Assembly: GCF_016313185.1 (NCBI RefSeq)
Contig: NZ_CP066218.1
Location: 4,650,001-4,714,000 of the forward strand
Reading direction: 5' to 3'
Length of the DNA: 64,000 nucleotides
Source: Mycolicibacterium baixiangningiae
GTDB taxonomy: Bacteria > Actinomycetota > Actinomycetes > Mycobacteriales > Mycobacteriaceae
Below the pieces are notes generated by a model that searched no databases, was not told the origin of the DNA, and saw only the letters and a program-made list of their open reading frames with translations. Position 1 is the stretch's first letter. Each line of letters begins with the position of its first letter. Below, one piece after another: positions 48,896 through 57,236 of the stretch. The translations under genes were made by a program, and so were the position numbers.

Positions 48896-50206
48896 ATGTC
48901 ACTCAACGTGTGTCACATCTCGGTGCATGCCGACGAAGCGGACGGGGTGGACCTCACGCTGCCGGCGCGCCTGCCGTTGGCGGCGCTGATCCCGGACATC
49001 GTGCGACTGGTGGTGGCCGACCACACCGGGACACCGGGCCGGTGGCAGCTGGTCACCGTGGGCGGCACTGTTCTCGACGAAACCATCCCGTTGCAGGAGC
49101 ACGGTATCCGCGATGGTGACCGGCTGCTGTTGAGTACCGCACAGCAGCATGTGCCGGTGTTCGGCCGAAGGGACCTCGTGACGACGGTGCTGGCGACGGC
49201 GCCCGAACCGGGCGACACGCGCGCGCTCCGGGTGACCGCCGGACTGGTCGCCGCGACGGCGGGGGCCGTGGCCTGTGTCGCGGGGCGCGGTGCAGTGACG
49301 GCATCGCTGATCACCGGGTGCGTCCTGCTGTGTGTGGTCGCCGGGGCCGCCGTCGCCGCGTCCCGCTCGGGGCGCGGGCCCTGGGTCTGCGGTCCGCTCG
49401 GGAGCCTCACCGTCCTCGTGGCGGCGCTGTGTGGAGCGCTGGTGGTTCCGGGACCGTTCGGCGCACCGCACGCCTTGCTCGCCGCGGCCACGACAGTCGC
49501 TGTCTCACTCGTCCTGCTGCGTCTCGAGGTGGGGTCCTCGGTCGCGTCGACCGCGTCGGCGTGCTGCGGTCTGCTGGCCGCAGCGGCCTTGTCCGGCGCG
49601 CTGCTGTGGCAGCTGCCGGCTCACTCGGTCGGCGTGGCGCTGAGCCTTCTCGCCCTCGGTGCGCTGAGCGTGGCGCCCCGGCTGTCGGTAATCCTCTCCG
49701 GGCTCGCCCCGGCACCCTCTCTGACCGACGAACCGCTCCCCGACGCGCAGCGGCGGGCGGATTCGGGCCATCGGGTGCTCGTGGGGCTCGTCGTCGGCGC
49801 CTGCGCGGCAGCGAGCATCGGCACAGCGGTCGTGGCCGTCCGGTGCCTGCGAGGTTCAGGGCATTGGCTGCCTGATGCGGCACTGTGCGCCGTCATCGGA
49901 ACGGCGCTGCTGCTGCGGTCCCGCTGGTACGCCGCAGGCCGGTGCCGATGGGCACTGACGCTTTCCGGAATCTGCTCTCTGGCAGCTGGATTCGCGGTCC
50001 TGGCGGCACAGTACGGCCACTGGGCGGCGGTGGTGGCGATCTGCGCAGGCGTCACCGTGATCGTGCACGACGACTCCGGCGAAAGGTCACCGGTGGCATC
50101 CCGTTCACTCGAGATGTTCGAATACGCCGTCCTTGCCGCGGTGGTGCCGGTCGCCTGCGCGGCGCTCGACGTGTTCAGCCTGGTCCGCACCTCGAGCCTG
50201 ATATGA
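48896..50206 (+). CDS. eccD4: ESX-4 membrane channel component EccD4
   Basis: Central membrane protein of the type VII translocon. The first 85 or so residues form a ubiquitin-like domain (VCHISVHADEADGVDLTLPARLPLAALIPDIV...DGDRLLLS), followed by about eleven hydrophobic segments from 125 to the C-terminus. Length 436. ATG 48896 follows GGGGGAA. The stop overlaps the mycP4 start (ATGA). Divergent from eccC4 with a 119-base shared promoter region. Homologue of Rv3448. Confidence 0.94.
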   Translation: MSLNVCHISVHADEADGVDLTLPARLPLAALIPDIVRLVVADHTGTPGRWQLVTVGGTVLDETIPLQEHGIRDGDRLLLSTAQQHVPVFGRRDLVTTVLATAPEPGDTRALRVTAGLVAATAGAVACVAGRGAVTASLITGCVLLCVVAGAAVAASRSGRGPWVCGPLGSLTVLVAALCGALVVPGPFGAPHALLAAATTVAVSLVLLRLEVGSSVASTASACCGLLAAAALSGALLWQLPAHSVGVALSLLALGALSVAPRLSVILSGLAPAPSLTDEPLPDAQRRADSGHRVLVGLVVGACAAASIGTAVVAVRCLRGSGHWLPDAALCAVIGTALLLRSRWYAAGRCRWALTLSGICSLAAGFAVLAAQYGHWAAVVAICAGVTVIVHDDSGERSPVASRSLEMFEYAVLAAVVPVACAALDVFSLVRTSSLI

Positions 50207-51546
50207 CCGCCAGGATCGCCGCGACCGCCCTCACCGGACTCGTCGTGGCAGCGGTGCCGCTGGCAACCGCACCGTGGGCGTCGGCGCTGACCCCTCCCCC
50301 CGTCGACGAGTCGTTCCTGCCCGCCGCGGCGCCACCGGCACCGCCACAGCGCACCGAACAGCGCGCGCAGTGCTCCGGCGCCGCCGAAGCCGGTGCGGCG
50401 GACCGGCCACCGGCCCCGGCGCAGCTGGACATCCTCGGCCTGCCCGGGGTGTGGTCGCTCACCAGGGGCGCGGGCCAGACCGTCGCGGTCATCGACACCG
50501 GTGTGGCCCGGCACCGACTACTACCCCGGCTGATACCCGGCGGCGATTACGTGTCGGCCGGCGACGGGACCGACGACTGCGACGGGCACGGCACCCTGGT
50601 GGCGGGGATCATCGCCGCGACAGGCGAATTCAGCGGTGTGGCGCCGGATTCCGCGGTGCTGGGCATCCGCCAGTCGAGCAACAAGTTCGGACCTGCCGAC
50701 GAACCGGGCGCCACCGGATACGGCGACGTGCAGACCCTCGCGCGCGCCGTACGCGCCGCGGCCGATCTGGGCGCCACGGTGATCAACGTGTCGTCGGTGG
50801 CGTGCCTCGCGGCGGCGGACGCCCTCGACGACCGCGCGCTGGGCGCCGCGCTGTCCTATGCCGTCGACGTGCGCAACGCGGTCGTCGTCACCGCCGCAGG
50901 CAACGTCGGCGGACCGGGTCGGTGCCCCTCACAGAACCCGGCGGACGCCGACCATCCCGATTGGGAGACAATCGAATCCGTCGCGAGCCCGGCCTGGTAC
51001 GACGACCTGGTGCTGACCGTGGGATCGGTGACTCCCGACGGTGCGCCGTCACCGTTCAGCCTCGCCGGTCCGTGGGTGGATGTCGCCGCACCCGGTGAGC
51101 AGGTCGTCTCGCTCGACCCCGACGGCGACGGGCTGGCCGACTCCCTGCCCACAGCCAAGGGCGCCGCGCCGATCACCGGGACCAGTTACGCCGCACCGGT
51201 GGTATCGGGTGTGGCCGCCCTGGTGCGCTCACGCTGGCCGCACCTGACCGCGCGGCAGGTGATGCAGCGCATCGAGGACACCGCCCACCCGCCGCCTGCC
51301 GGATGGAACCCCGTCGTCGGTCACGGCGTCGTCGACGTCTCGGCCGCGGTGAGCGGTGGCGCGCCCGCCGCGGCGGCCAACGAGCAGGTGCGGTCGGTGG
51401 CCGTGCCGCCGGACGTCCCGGACGATCCGCGACCCCGCCGGATCGCGATGGCGGGCGCGGGCGTCTGCGTCGCGATCGCGGTCCTCGTCGCGGTGAGCGC
51501 CTCATCGCGCCGGCGCGGCCGCTCCGACGGCGTCGCGCGCGACTGA
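50203..51546 (+). CDS. mycP4: ESX-4 mycosin protease MycP4
   Basis: Subtilisin-like membrane protease needed for stability of type VII complexes. 447 residues: signal peptide about 1-28, catalytic Asp98 in VAVIDTGV, His129 in DGHGTLVAGI, Ser328 in GTSYAAPVVSG, and a C-terminal membrane anchor (about 418-437) with a short basic tail. Cys pairs (57/126 and others) may form disulfides. The start overlaps eccD4 by four bases. Its last 45 bases overlap the convergent eccB4 gene. Homologue of Rv3449. Confidence 0.95.
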   Translation: MTARIAATALTGLVVAAVPLATAPWASALTPPPVDESFLPAAAPPAPPQRTEQRAQCSGAAEAGAADRPPAPAQLDILGLPGVWSLTRGAGQTVAVIDTGVARHRLLPRLIPGGDYVSAGDGTDDCDGHGTLVAGIIAATGEFSGVAPDSAVLGIRQSSNKFGPADEPGATGYGDVQTLARAVRAAADLGATVINVSSVACLAAADALDDRALGAALSYAVDVRNAVVVTAAGNVGGPGRCPSQNPADADHPDWETIESVASPAWYDDLVLTVGSVTPDGAPSPFSLAGPWVDVAAPGEQVVSLDPDGDGLADSLPTAKGAAPITGTSYAAPVVSGVAALVRSRWPHLTARQVMQRIEDTAHPPPAGWNPVVGHGVVDVSAAVSGGAPAAAANEQVRSVAVPPDVPDDPRPRRIAMAGAGVCVAIAVLVAVSASSRRRGRSDGVARD

Positions 51547-52884
51547 CGCTGCGGCACGGCTCAATTCGGGCCCGCGGGGCAGGCGCGCGAGCACAGGCCA
51601 CGGCGCGGGCACCGGCGGCGTCCCCACCCCGAGATGGCGGGCGGTGTCGTCGTCGGGAACCCCGTACAACACGCCGAGGTCGGTCATCAAATGGCGCGGC
51701 TGCGCCTCGCCGCCGCTGCCGGTGACGCTGACCGGGCGGGTGAACACGCTGCGTCCAGTCGGCATCACGACGGCATCCACGTTCGGGCCCGCCCCGTCGG
51801 CCTGAGCGAGGTCGACGGCCGCCCTGGCCGGGAGCAGATCCGCGCCGTCGAGCAGCGTGGTCGTCACCTCGTCGCCGTCCCCTGCCCAGTGCGCGCAGAG
51901 CACGGACGGCTCCGCGGGCACCACCCGGCCGGGGTGTGTGCCGGTGGGCAGGGTGTCGATGACGCCGGCGGCGGCGATGGCGTCCGGGGCGACGGTCGGG
52001 ATCTCCCCGCCCCGCTGCGCGACGCTGAAGCGGAGGAGGTCGGCGGTGACCTCGCCGATGCGCTGCACCCCGTCGGCCAGCACGACGTAGTACTCGGTGG
52101 TGTCCGCGCGGTACAAGCGGACGACGGTGCCCACGGCCATCCCGGTGAGTGCACCCGGCGCACCGGTGCGCGGCACCGTCGGGGCGGTGATCGGGGGGCT
52201 CTCGGGCAGCGCGTCGAGCAGGGCGCGCGACACCGGCCTCGGTGTCACGCCCTCGAGCCGCAGGGCCCGCACGACGGCGGTGTCGCGCAGGTCGACCACG
52301 GCCCGCCGGCCGCCGTACAGCAGGTAGGTGACCGCCGGGCCTTCCGATCGCGCGGTGACCAGCACGGCGCCGTCTCGGTGAAGCGAGCCCGCTGGTGACG
52401 GGCCCACCAGCACGGTCGTCGACCTCGCGGTGTCACAAACCGTCCAGCCGGCGTCCTCCGGCGACAACGCCGGGCCGATCGTGGCCGGCGCCCCGGCGAT
52501 GCCGACCTGCGGCCCGCGCCGGGCGTCGGCCAGTGCCCGGGCGCCGACCGTCCGCGGATCCGCCGCAGCCCCGACGACCAGGCGGGCCGACGCGAGATTG
52601 GGCACCGGATGCAGGGTGTCGTCGATCCGGACGTACAGCGCGCCGGACCGCCCGTCCATCACGATCGCGGCGTCATCGAGGCCGGCTTGCGGGCGCAGCA
52701 CCGCCAGGATCGCGCAGCCGGCCAGCATGATCGCCGCGAGCACCGCACCGGCCGCGAGCGCGATCGACTGGCCGCGCAACGGATCGTCGAGCATGCGGAC
52801 ATCCGCGCGGACCAGCGCATGCTCCATCCGGCGCATCAGGAATCGGTACCCGCTGACATGCAGCCGAGTGGTCGGTCGCCCCAT
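51502..52884 (-). CDS. eccB4: ESX-4 core membrane component EccB4
   Basis: Core complex protein with a cytoplasmic N-terminus, one membrane helix (about 38-64) and a large periplasmic domain with repeats. TTRLHVSGYRFLMRRMEHALVRADVRM is the EccB signature; LLYGGRRAVVDL and the final GVLYGVPDDDTARHLGV block are also typical. 460 residues. ATG 52884 sits five bases after GGGGG; a GTG two codons earlier overlaps the ribosome site. No eccE gene lies near. Homologue of Rv3450c. Confidence 0.94.
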   Translation of the reverse strand: MGRPTTRLHVSGYRFLMRRMEHALVRADVRMLDDPLRGQSIALAAGAVLAAIMLAGCAILAVLRPQAGLDDAAIVMDGRSGALYVRIDDTLHPVPNLASARLVVGAAADPRTVGARALADARRGPQVGIAGAPATIGPALSPEDAGWTVCDTARSTTVLVGPSPAGSLHRDGAVLVTARSEGPAVTYLLYGGRRAVVDLRDTAVVRALRLEGVTPRPVSRALLDALPESPPITAPTVPRTGAPGALTGMAVGTVVRLYRADTTEYYVVLADGVQRIGEVTADLLRFSVAQRGGEIPTVAPDAIAAAGVIDTLPTGTHPGRVVPAEPSVLCAHWAGDGDEVTTTLLDGADLLPARAAVDLAQADGAGPNVDAVVMPTGRSVFTRPVSVTGSGGEAQPRHLMTDLGVLYGVPDDDTARHLGVGTPPVPAPWPVLARLPRGPELSRAAASVARDAVGAAAPAR

Positions 52885-52997
52885 GTCCACCCCCGAGGGG
52901 AGCGTAACCGCGCTCAGGGTGCCCCTTCGACGCTGATTTCCCGTCCGCCGCGTCGGTCGCCGGGCATACAGTGGATGACGGGTGGAGGTGGCTCGCG

Positions 52998-54125
52998 ATG
53001 TTCCAGGCGGTGCGGCAGTACTGGCGCCAGCCCGAGCATTTCTATTGGCTCACCTCGTTCCTCGCGGCCCGCGACGCCCAGTCCGCGACGTGCCGGCTGA
53101 TCGCGATGTTCGTCGCGACGCTCGGGGCGGTGCCGCTGGCCATGCAGTGGAGCGACGCCGGTCCACAGACGCCCCTCACCCGCGGCGTCGGCGGGGTGGT
53201 CACTGTCAGCTGCCTGGCGATGGCTGCGCTCTGGTTGCGCCGCCGCTGGCCGTCGCGACGGCAGTCGGCCCTCTTCGTGGCGGTGACGTCAGCGAACATC
53301 GCCGCCGGGTGCCTGATCATGTCCGAGCCGTCGGCCGGCCTGCTGCTGTCGACGGGGTTCGCGGTCCTCGGGGCCTACGTGGCGCTGTTCCACACCGTGC
53401 GCTACATCGTGCTGGTGTTCTCGGCGGCCGAATTCATCGGGATCGTCCTGGCCTTCCGGCTGGCCGAGACAGCGGATCCGATCTGGGCGGTGACATCGCT
53501 GGCCATCGTCCTAGTCGTCACCGTCGCCGTACCATTCGCCTGCCACCTCCTGCTGTACACGATCGACATCGACGTGGACAACGCCGACATCGATCCACTG
53601 ACCGGGTTGCTCAACCGCGAGGCGTTCTATCGGGCCGCCGGGTTGATCGTCTCCCGCAGCCGCGACGACGACCGGCGGCTGGTGCTCGTGGTGATCAACC
53701 TCGACAACATGCGGTTGCTGGGCGAGACCGACGGTGAGCTCGCGTGCGAACGGGCCCGGGTGGCGATCGGTCAGACGCTGCGCGAGACCACCCGCCACAA
53801 CGCGTTCGTCGCCCACACCGGTGACGACGAGTACCTGATCGCCGATACCTTTTCCACGACGGATTCCTTCCCGCTGGTCGAGCGGGTGCGTAAGGCGATC
53901 GCCGCGACACCGCCGCGGGTGACGGCCAGCATAGGCGTCGTCAGCACCCCGATGCGCGGGCTGGGCGCCTGCCCGCCGACGGATCTGCTCGACGAGCTGA
54001 TCACGATCGCGACGATGTCGATGTACGACGCGCGTCGCGCGGGCGGCAACCAGGCGCGCTACGTGTCGTGCGACCGGCCGGCCGTGCTCGACCACGCCCG
54101 GCGCCTCGACACCGACGACCTCTAG
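52998..54125 (+). CDS. Membrane protein with degenerate GGDEF domain
   Basis: 375 residues. Six or so hydrophobic segments span about 30-188, followed by a GGDEF-type domain starting with the hallmark DPLTGLLNREAF (199-210). The signature GGDEF is GDDEY at 275-279, so the second Gly is Asp; diguanylate cyclase activity is doubtful, though product binding or a reduced activity cannot be excluded. ATG 52998 follows GGAGG at nine bases. It lies divergently from eccB4 and converges with the CGNR regulator, both stops sharing CTAG at 54122-54125. Its relation to ESX-4 is only positional. Confidence 0.8.
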   Translation: MFQAVRQYWRQPEHFYWLTSFLAARDAQSATCRLIAMFVATLGAVPLAMQWSDAGPQTPLTRGVGGVVTVSCLAMAALWLRRRWPSRRQSALFVAVTSANIAAGCLIMSEPSAGLLLSTGFAVLGAYVALFHTVRYIVLVFSAAEFIGIVLAFRLAETADPIWAVTSLAIVLVVTVAVPFACHLLLYTIDIDVDNADIDPLTGLLNREAFYRAAGLIVSRSRDDDRRLVLVVINLDNMRLLGETDGELACERARVAIGQTLRETTRHNAFVAHTGDDEYLIADTFSTTDSFPLVERVRKAIAATPPRVTASIGVVSTPMRGLGACPPTDLLDELITIATMSMYDARRAGGNQARYVSCDRPAVLDHARRLDTDDL

Positions 54126-54685
54126 GAGTCCTTGGCGCGCCGTTCGCGGTAGGCCGCCACGTGCTGGCGATTGCCGCAATTGCCGGTATCGCAGAACATC
54201 CGGGACCGGTTACGCGACCAATCCACCAGAGCCGCCTGGCAGTCCGGCGCCGCACACACCTTCAACCGCCGCAACTCCCCGCCGCGGATCAGGTCGGCGA
54301 GCGCCATCGCCATCTCGGCGCCCATCCGCTGCCACAGCGGGTCGTGGATCGAGGCCAGGTGCAGATGCCAGTCGGGCATCTCGGGGTGGCGGGTCAGCCA
54401 CGGGGCGGCGCGGGTGTCCGACAGCAGTGCGTTGACCTGATCGACCGTGCGCTCCTCGTCGTCGGCCGCCGCCCAGATCTTTCCCAGCCGCCCCCGCAAC
54501 CGGTGCACCGCGGCGAGTTCGGCGTCGTCCCGGTCGCGCCGTCCGGTCCAGCCGAAGCCGTCGAGGTACTCGTCGAGGGCAGCCAGATCCCCGAGCTGTT
54601 CACCGTCGACGCGATCGGTGTTGATCAGCACACACGCCGCCCGCAGCGTGACTTCCGTGTCATGAGTGAAATTCATTTGACTCAT
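54122..54685 (-). CDS. ABATE/CGNR zinc-finger transcription regulator
   Basis: 187 residues: an N-terminal ABATE helical domain (about 1-135, with LRAACVLINT and LAAVHRLRGRLGKIWAA) and a C-terminal CGNR zinc finger, LKVCAAPDCQAALVDWSRNRSRMFCDTGNCGNRQHVAAYRERR, with the CxxxxC-x-C-x4-C type ligands. These are stress-type regulators in actinobacteria. Two starts are possible, ATG 54685 and ATG 54676, both lying inside a 9-base-phased array of (A/G)CTCAT sites that also faces the divergent EamA gene; autoregulation and control of the exporter are inferred. Confidence 0.85.
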   Translation of the reverse strand: MSQMNFTHDTEVTLRAACVLINTDRVDGEQLGDLAALDEYLDGFGWTGRRDRDDAELAAVHRLRGRLGKIWAAADDEERTVDQVNALLSDTRAAPWLTRHPEMPDWHLHLASIHDPLWQRMGAEMAMALADLIRGGELRRLKVCAAPDCQAALVDWSRNRSRMFCDTGNCGNRQHVAAYRERRAKDS

Positions 54686-54731
54686 GACTCCCTCTGTCGA
54701 TACCGTCACGACCAAAGCTCATTTTACTCAT
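54659..54731. promoter_or_regulatory. Phased ACTCAT/ATGAGT sites between CGNR regulator and EamA gene
   Basis: GTCATGAGT (54659-54667) and ACTCATGAC (54680-54688) are perfect 9-bp inverted arms with ATTCAT midway, so related hexamers occur at 54662, 54671 and 54680; GCTCAT (54717) and ACTCAT (54726) repeat the nine-base step. A multimeric operator is likely, and it overlaps the regulator's start codons. Confidence 0.55.
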
Positions 54732-54751
54732 TACATCTCTCGGAGGTGGAC

Positions 54752-55825
54752 ATGGCCGCGCCCGGCACCCTCACGACACCGCGTGCCCCGGTCGACCAGT
54801 TCCGCGTCGGCCTGCTGCTCGCCGTCGGTTCGGCATTCGCCTTCGGCATGTCGGGACCGCTCGGTAAGTCGCTGATGGTCGCGGGGTGGAGCCCGACGGC
54901 GGCGGTGACGGCCCGGCTTGCCGGCGGCGCCCTCCTGATGGCGGTGTTCGCAACCGTCGCGCGCCCGGGTTGGGTGCGTGAGGCGGCAGCCCACTGGCGG
55001 ACCGTCGCCGCCTACGGTGCCGTGCCCATCGCCGGCGCCCAGCTCTTCTACTACAACGCCGTGTCGCATCTGTCGGTCGGCGTCGCGCTGCTGCTGGAGT
55101 ACACCGCCCCGCTCCTGGTGGTGGCGTGGCTGTGGGCGAGCACCCGGCGCAGGCCGTCGCGCCTGACGCTGGCGGGCGTCGCGCTCGCCGTCGCGGGCAT
55201 CGTGCTCGTCCTCGGGCTCGTCGACAGCGGCGGCTTCGCCAGTGCGCATATCAACCTCACCGGCGTCGGCTGGGGTATGGCCGCCGCCGTGTGCGCGGCC
55301 TGCTACTTCGTGATGTCGGAGCGGGTCTCGACCGGTGAGGAGGACTCGGGCAGCGTCCATCCGATCACGCTCGCCGCGGCCGGCCTGGCGGTCGGTGGGG
55401 CGCTCACCGCGCTCCTCGGCGCCCTCGGCGTCATGCCGATGACGTTCACCGCGAACGACACCGTCATCGCCGGGTGGACCACCTCCTGGGTGGTGCCCGT
55501 GGTCGCGCTGGGGCTCATCCCGACCGCGATCGCCTACACGCTGGGCATCATGGGCATCGCCCGGCTGCGGCCGCGGTTCGCCTCGCTGGTCGGGCTCGCC
55601 GAGGTGTTGTTCGCGGTGCTGGCGGCGTGGGTGCTGCTCGGCGAATCGATCACGACGGTCCAGGCCATCGGCGGCGCGGTCGTGCTCGCCGGCCTGGTCC
55701 TGGCGCGGCAGGCCGACCGGAACGATGCGCGTGACGCCGCAGGGCGCGACCTCGTGGCCGAGGCGATGTGGCCAGAAACACCGGGCGGTAAGCACCCGGG
55801 TGCAGATTCTGTTGGTTCTAGCTAG
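54752..55825 (+). CDS. EamA/DMT-family transporter (RhtA-like exporter)
   Basis: 357 residues, ten membrane segments arranged as two EamA repeats (about 15-150 and 165-305). Conserved features are SAFAFGMSGPLGKSLM, SHLSVGVALLLEYTAPLLVV and LRPRFASLVGLAEVLFAVLAAWVLLGE. Such exporters move amino acids or other metabolites; the cargo is unknown. The C-terminal 45 residues after the last helix are hydrophilic. ATG 54752 has GGAGG close upstream. Divergent from the CGNR regulator, which probably controls it. Confidence 0.88.
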   Translation: MAAPGTLTTPRAPVDQFRVGLLLAVGSAFAFGMSGPLGKSLMVAGWSPTAAVTARLAGGALLMAVFATVARPGWVREAAAHWRTVAAYGAVPIAGAQLFYYNAVSHLSVGVALLLEYTAPLLVVAWLWASTRRRPSRLTLAGVALAVAGIVLVLGLVDSGGFASAHINLTGVGWGMAAAVCAACYFVMSERVSTGEEDSGSVHPITLAAAGLAVGGALTALLGALGVMPMTFTANDTVIAGWTTSWVVPVVALGLIPTAIAYTLGIMGIARLRPRFASLVGLAEVLFAVLAAWVLLGESITTVQAIGGAVVLAGLVLARQADRNDARDAAGRDLVAEAMWPETPGGKHPGADSVGSS

Positions 55826-55842
55826 CCCATCTATGTGATCAT

Positions 55843-56508
55843 GTGCCGGTGAACCTGCTTCGCGCCGGCGCCCGGCTGGCCGCCACCGCTGTCTCCGTCG
55901 TATCCGCCGGTGCGCTCCTCACCGCGGCCCCCGCCGCCGCGCAGGGCTGTTCCGACGTCGAGCTGATCTTCGCCCGCGGAACCAGCGAACCCCCCGGTAT
56001 CGGCCGGGTCGGTCAGGCACTCGCCGACGCGATGCGGCCCATTCTCGGCGGCCGGACGCTGAGCACTTACGGCGTGATCTACCCGGCCACTTACGACTTC
56101 CTCAACGCCGGCTCGGGCGCCGCGGACGCGACCGCGCGCATCGCGTCGGTCTCGGCGCAGTGCCCGGGCACCCGGTTCGTGCTCGGCGGCTACTCCCAGG
56201 GCGCCGCAGTGGTCGACATGCTCGCCGGGGTACCGCCGCTGGGCAATCGGATCGGTGACATCGGTTCGGCGCCTCCGCTGCCCTCGAACTACGTCGGCGA
56301 CGTCGCGGCGGTGGCGGTGTTCGGCAACCCGGCGGCCAAGTTCGGCAACCCGGTCTCGGCGCAGGGGCAGTTCGCGGGCCGCAGCCTCGACCTGTGCAGC
56401 GACGGCGACCCGATCTGCTCGGACGGCCGCAACCCGTTCGCTCACACCCACTACGAGTCCTCACCGTTCATCGGCCAGGCCGCAGGATTCGCCGCCGGCC
56501 TCGTGTGA
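55843..56508 (+). CDS. Secreted cutinase-like serine esterase (Culp), first of a pair
   Basis: 221 residues with a Sec signal peptide ending near AAPAAAQG (cleavage about 34). Cutinase fold: Cys36-Cys107 disulfide, nucleophile Ser118 in GGYSQGA, catalytic Asp in CSDGDPICSDG near 184 and His in FAHTHYESS near 196. Mycobacterial Culps hydrolyse lipid esters rather than cutin. Start GTG 55843; GTG 55849 is also possible. The stop is two bases before the second cutinase, so they form an operon, at the position of cut3/cut4 (Rv3451-Rv3452). Confidence 0.9.
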   Translation: MPVNLLRAGARLAATAVSVVSAGALLTAAPAAAQGCSDVELIFARGTSEPPGIGRVGQALADAMRPILGGRTLSTYGVIYPATYDFLNAGSGAADATARIASVSAQCPGTRFVLGGYSQGAAVVDMLAGVPPLGNRIGDIGSAPPLPSNYVGDVAAVAVFGNPAAKFGNPVSAQGQFAGRSLDLCSDGDPICSDGRNPFAHTHYESSPFIGQAAGFAAGLV

Positions 56509-56510
56509 CG

Positions 56511-57227
56511 ATGGCGTCGGTTAAGATCGACGGGGTGCATGATCATTCTGCGTCGGCCCGCTGGGCCCGCCGGTGTCTGACGCTCACCGCATGCGTGCTC
56601 GTCGCGGCCGGATTGCTCGCCGCTCCCGCGTTACTACCCCCCACCGCCGCGGTCGCCTCGGCGCAGTCGTGCCCGCAGGCCGAGTTGATCTTCGCTCGCG
56701 GCCGCACCGAGTCCCCGGGCGCAGGCGTGATCGGCAATGCGCTCATCAGCGCGCTGCGCGACAAAACCGACAAGGACATCGACCTCTACTCCGTGCAGTA
56801 CCCGGCGGACACCGAGATCGATGTGGGCGCCAACGACATGAGCTCGCGCATCCAGGACATGGCGGGACGGTGCCCCGACACCCGGCTGGTGCTGGGCGGC
56901 TACTCGCTCGGCGCGGCCGTGACCGACATCGTGCTGGCCGCACCGATCGCCGCGTTCGGGTTCGAGAAGCCTCTTCCGCCCGGGATGGACCGGCACATCG
57001 CCGCGGTCGCGCTGTTCGGCAACGGCGTCGCATGGGTCGGGCCGATCACCAACTTCAGCCCGCTCTACCGCGAACGCACCATCGAGCTGTGCCACGGCGC
57101 CGACCCGATCTGCAGCCCGGCCGACCCGAACACCTGGGAGGGCAACTGGCCCGACCACGCGGCCAGGGCTTACGTCAGCGCCGGCATGGTCAACCAGGCC
57201 GCCGACTTCGTGGCCGGCCGTATCTGA
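56511..57227 (+). CDS. Secreted cutinase-like serine esterase (Culp), second of a pair
   Basis: 238 residues with a longer signal region (about 1-51, ending AVASAQS). Cys54-Cys121 correspond to the first cutinase disulfide; nucleophile Ser132 in GGYSLGA; Asp in CHGADPICSP and His in WPDHAARAY complete the triad. It diverges from the first copy in the signal and the loop around FGFEKPLPPGMD, so the pair is an old duplication rather than a recent one. ATG 56511 lies two bases after the upstream stop; an inner GTG is possible. Convergent with truA. Confidence 0.9.
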   Translation: MASVKIDGVHDHSASARWARRCLTLTACVLVAAGLLAAPALLPPTAAVASAQSCPQAELIFARGRTESPGAGVIGNALISALRDKTDKDIDLYSVQYPADTEIDVGANDMSSRIQDMAGRCPDTRLVLGGYSLGAAVTDIVLAAPIAAFGFEKPLPPGMDRHIAAVALFGNGVAWVGPITNFSPLYRERTIELCHGADPICSPADPNTWEGNWPDHAARAYVSAGMVNQAADFVAGRI

Positions 57228-57236
57228 CCCGGATCG

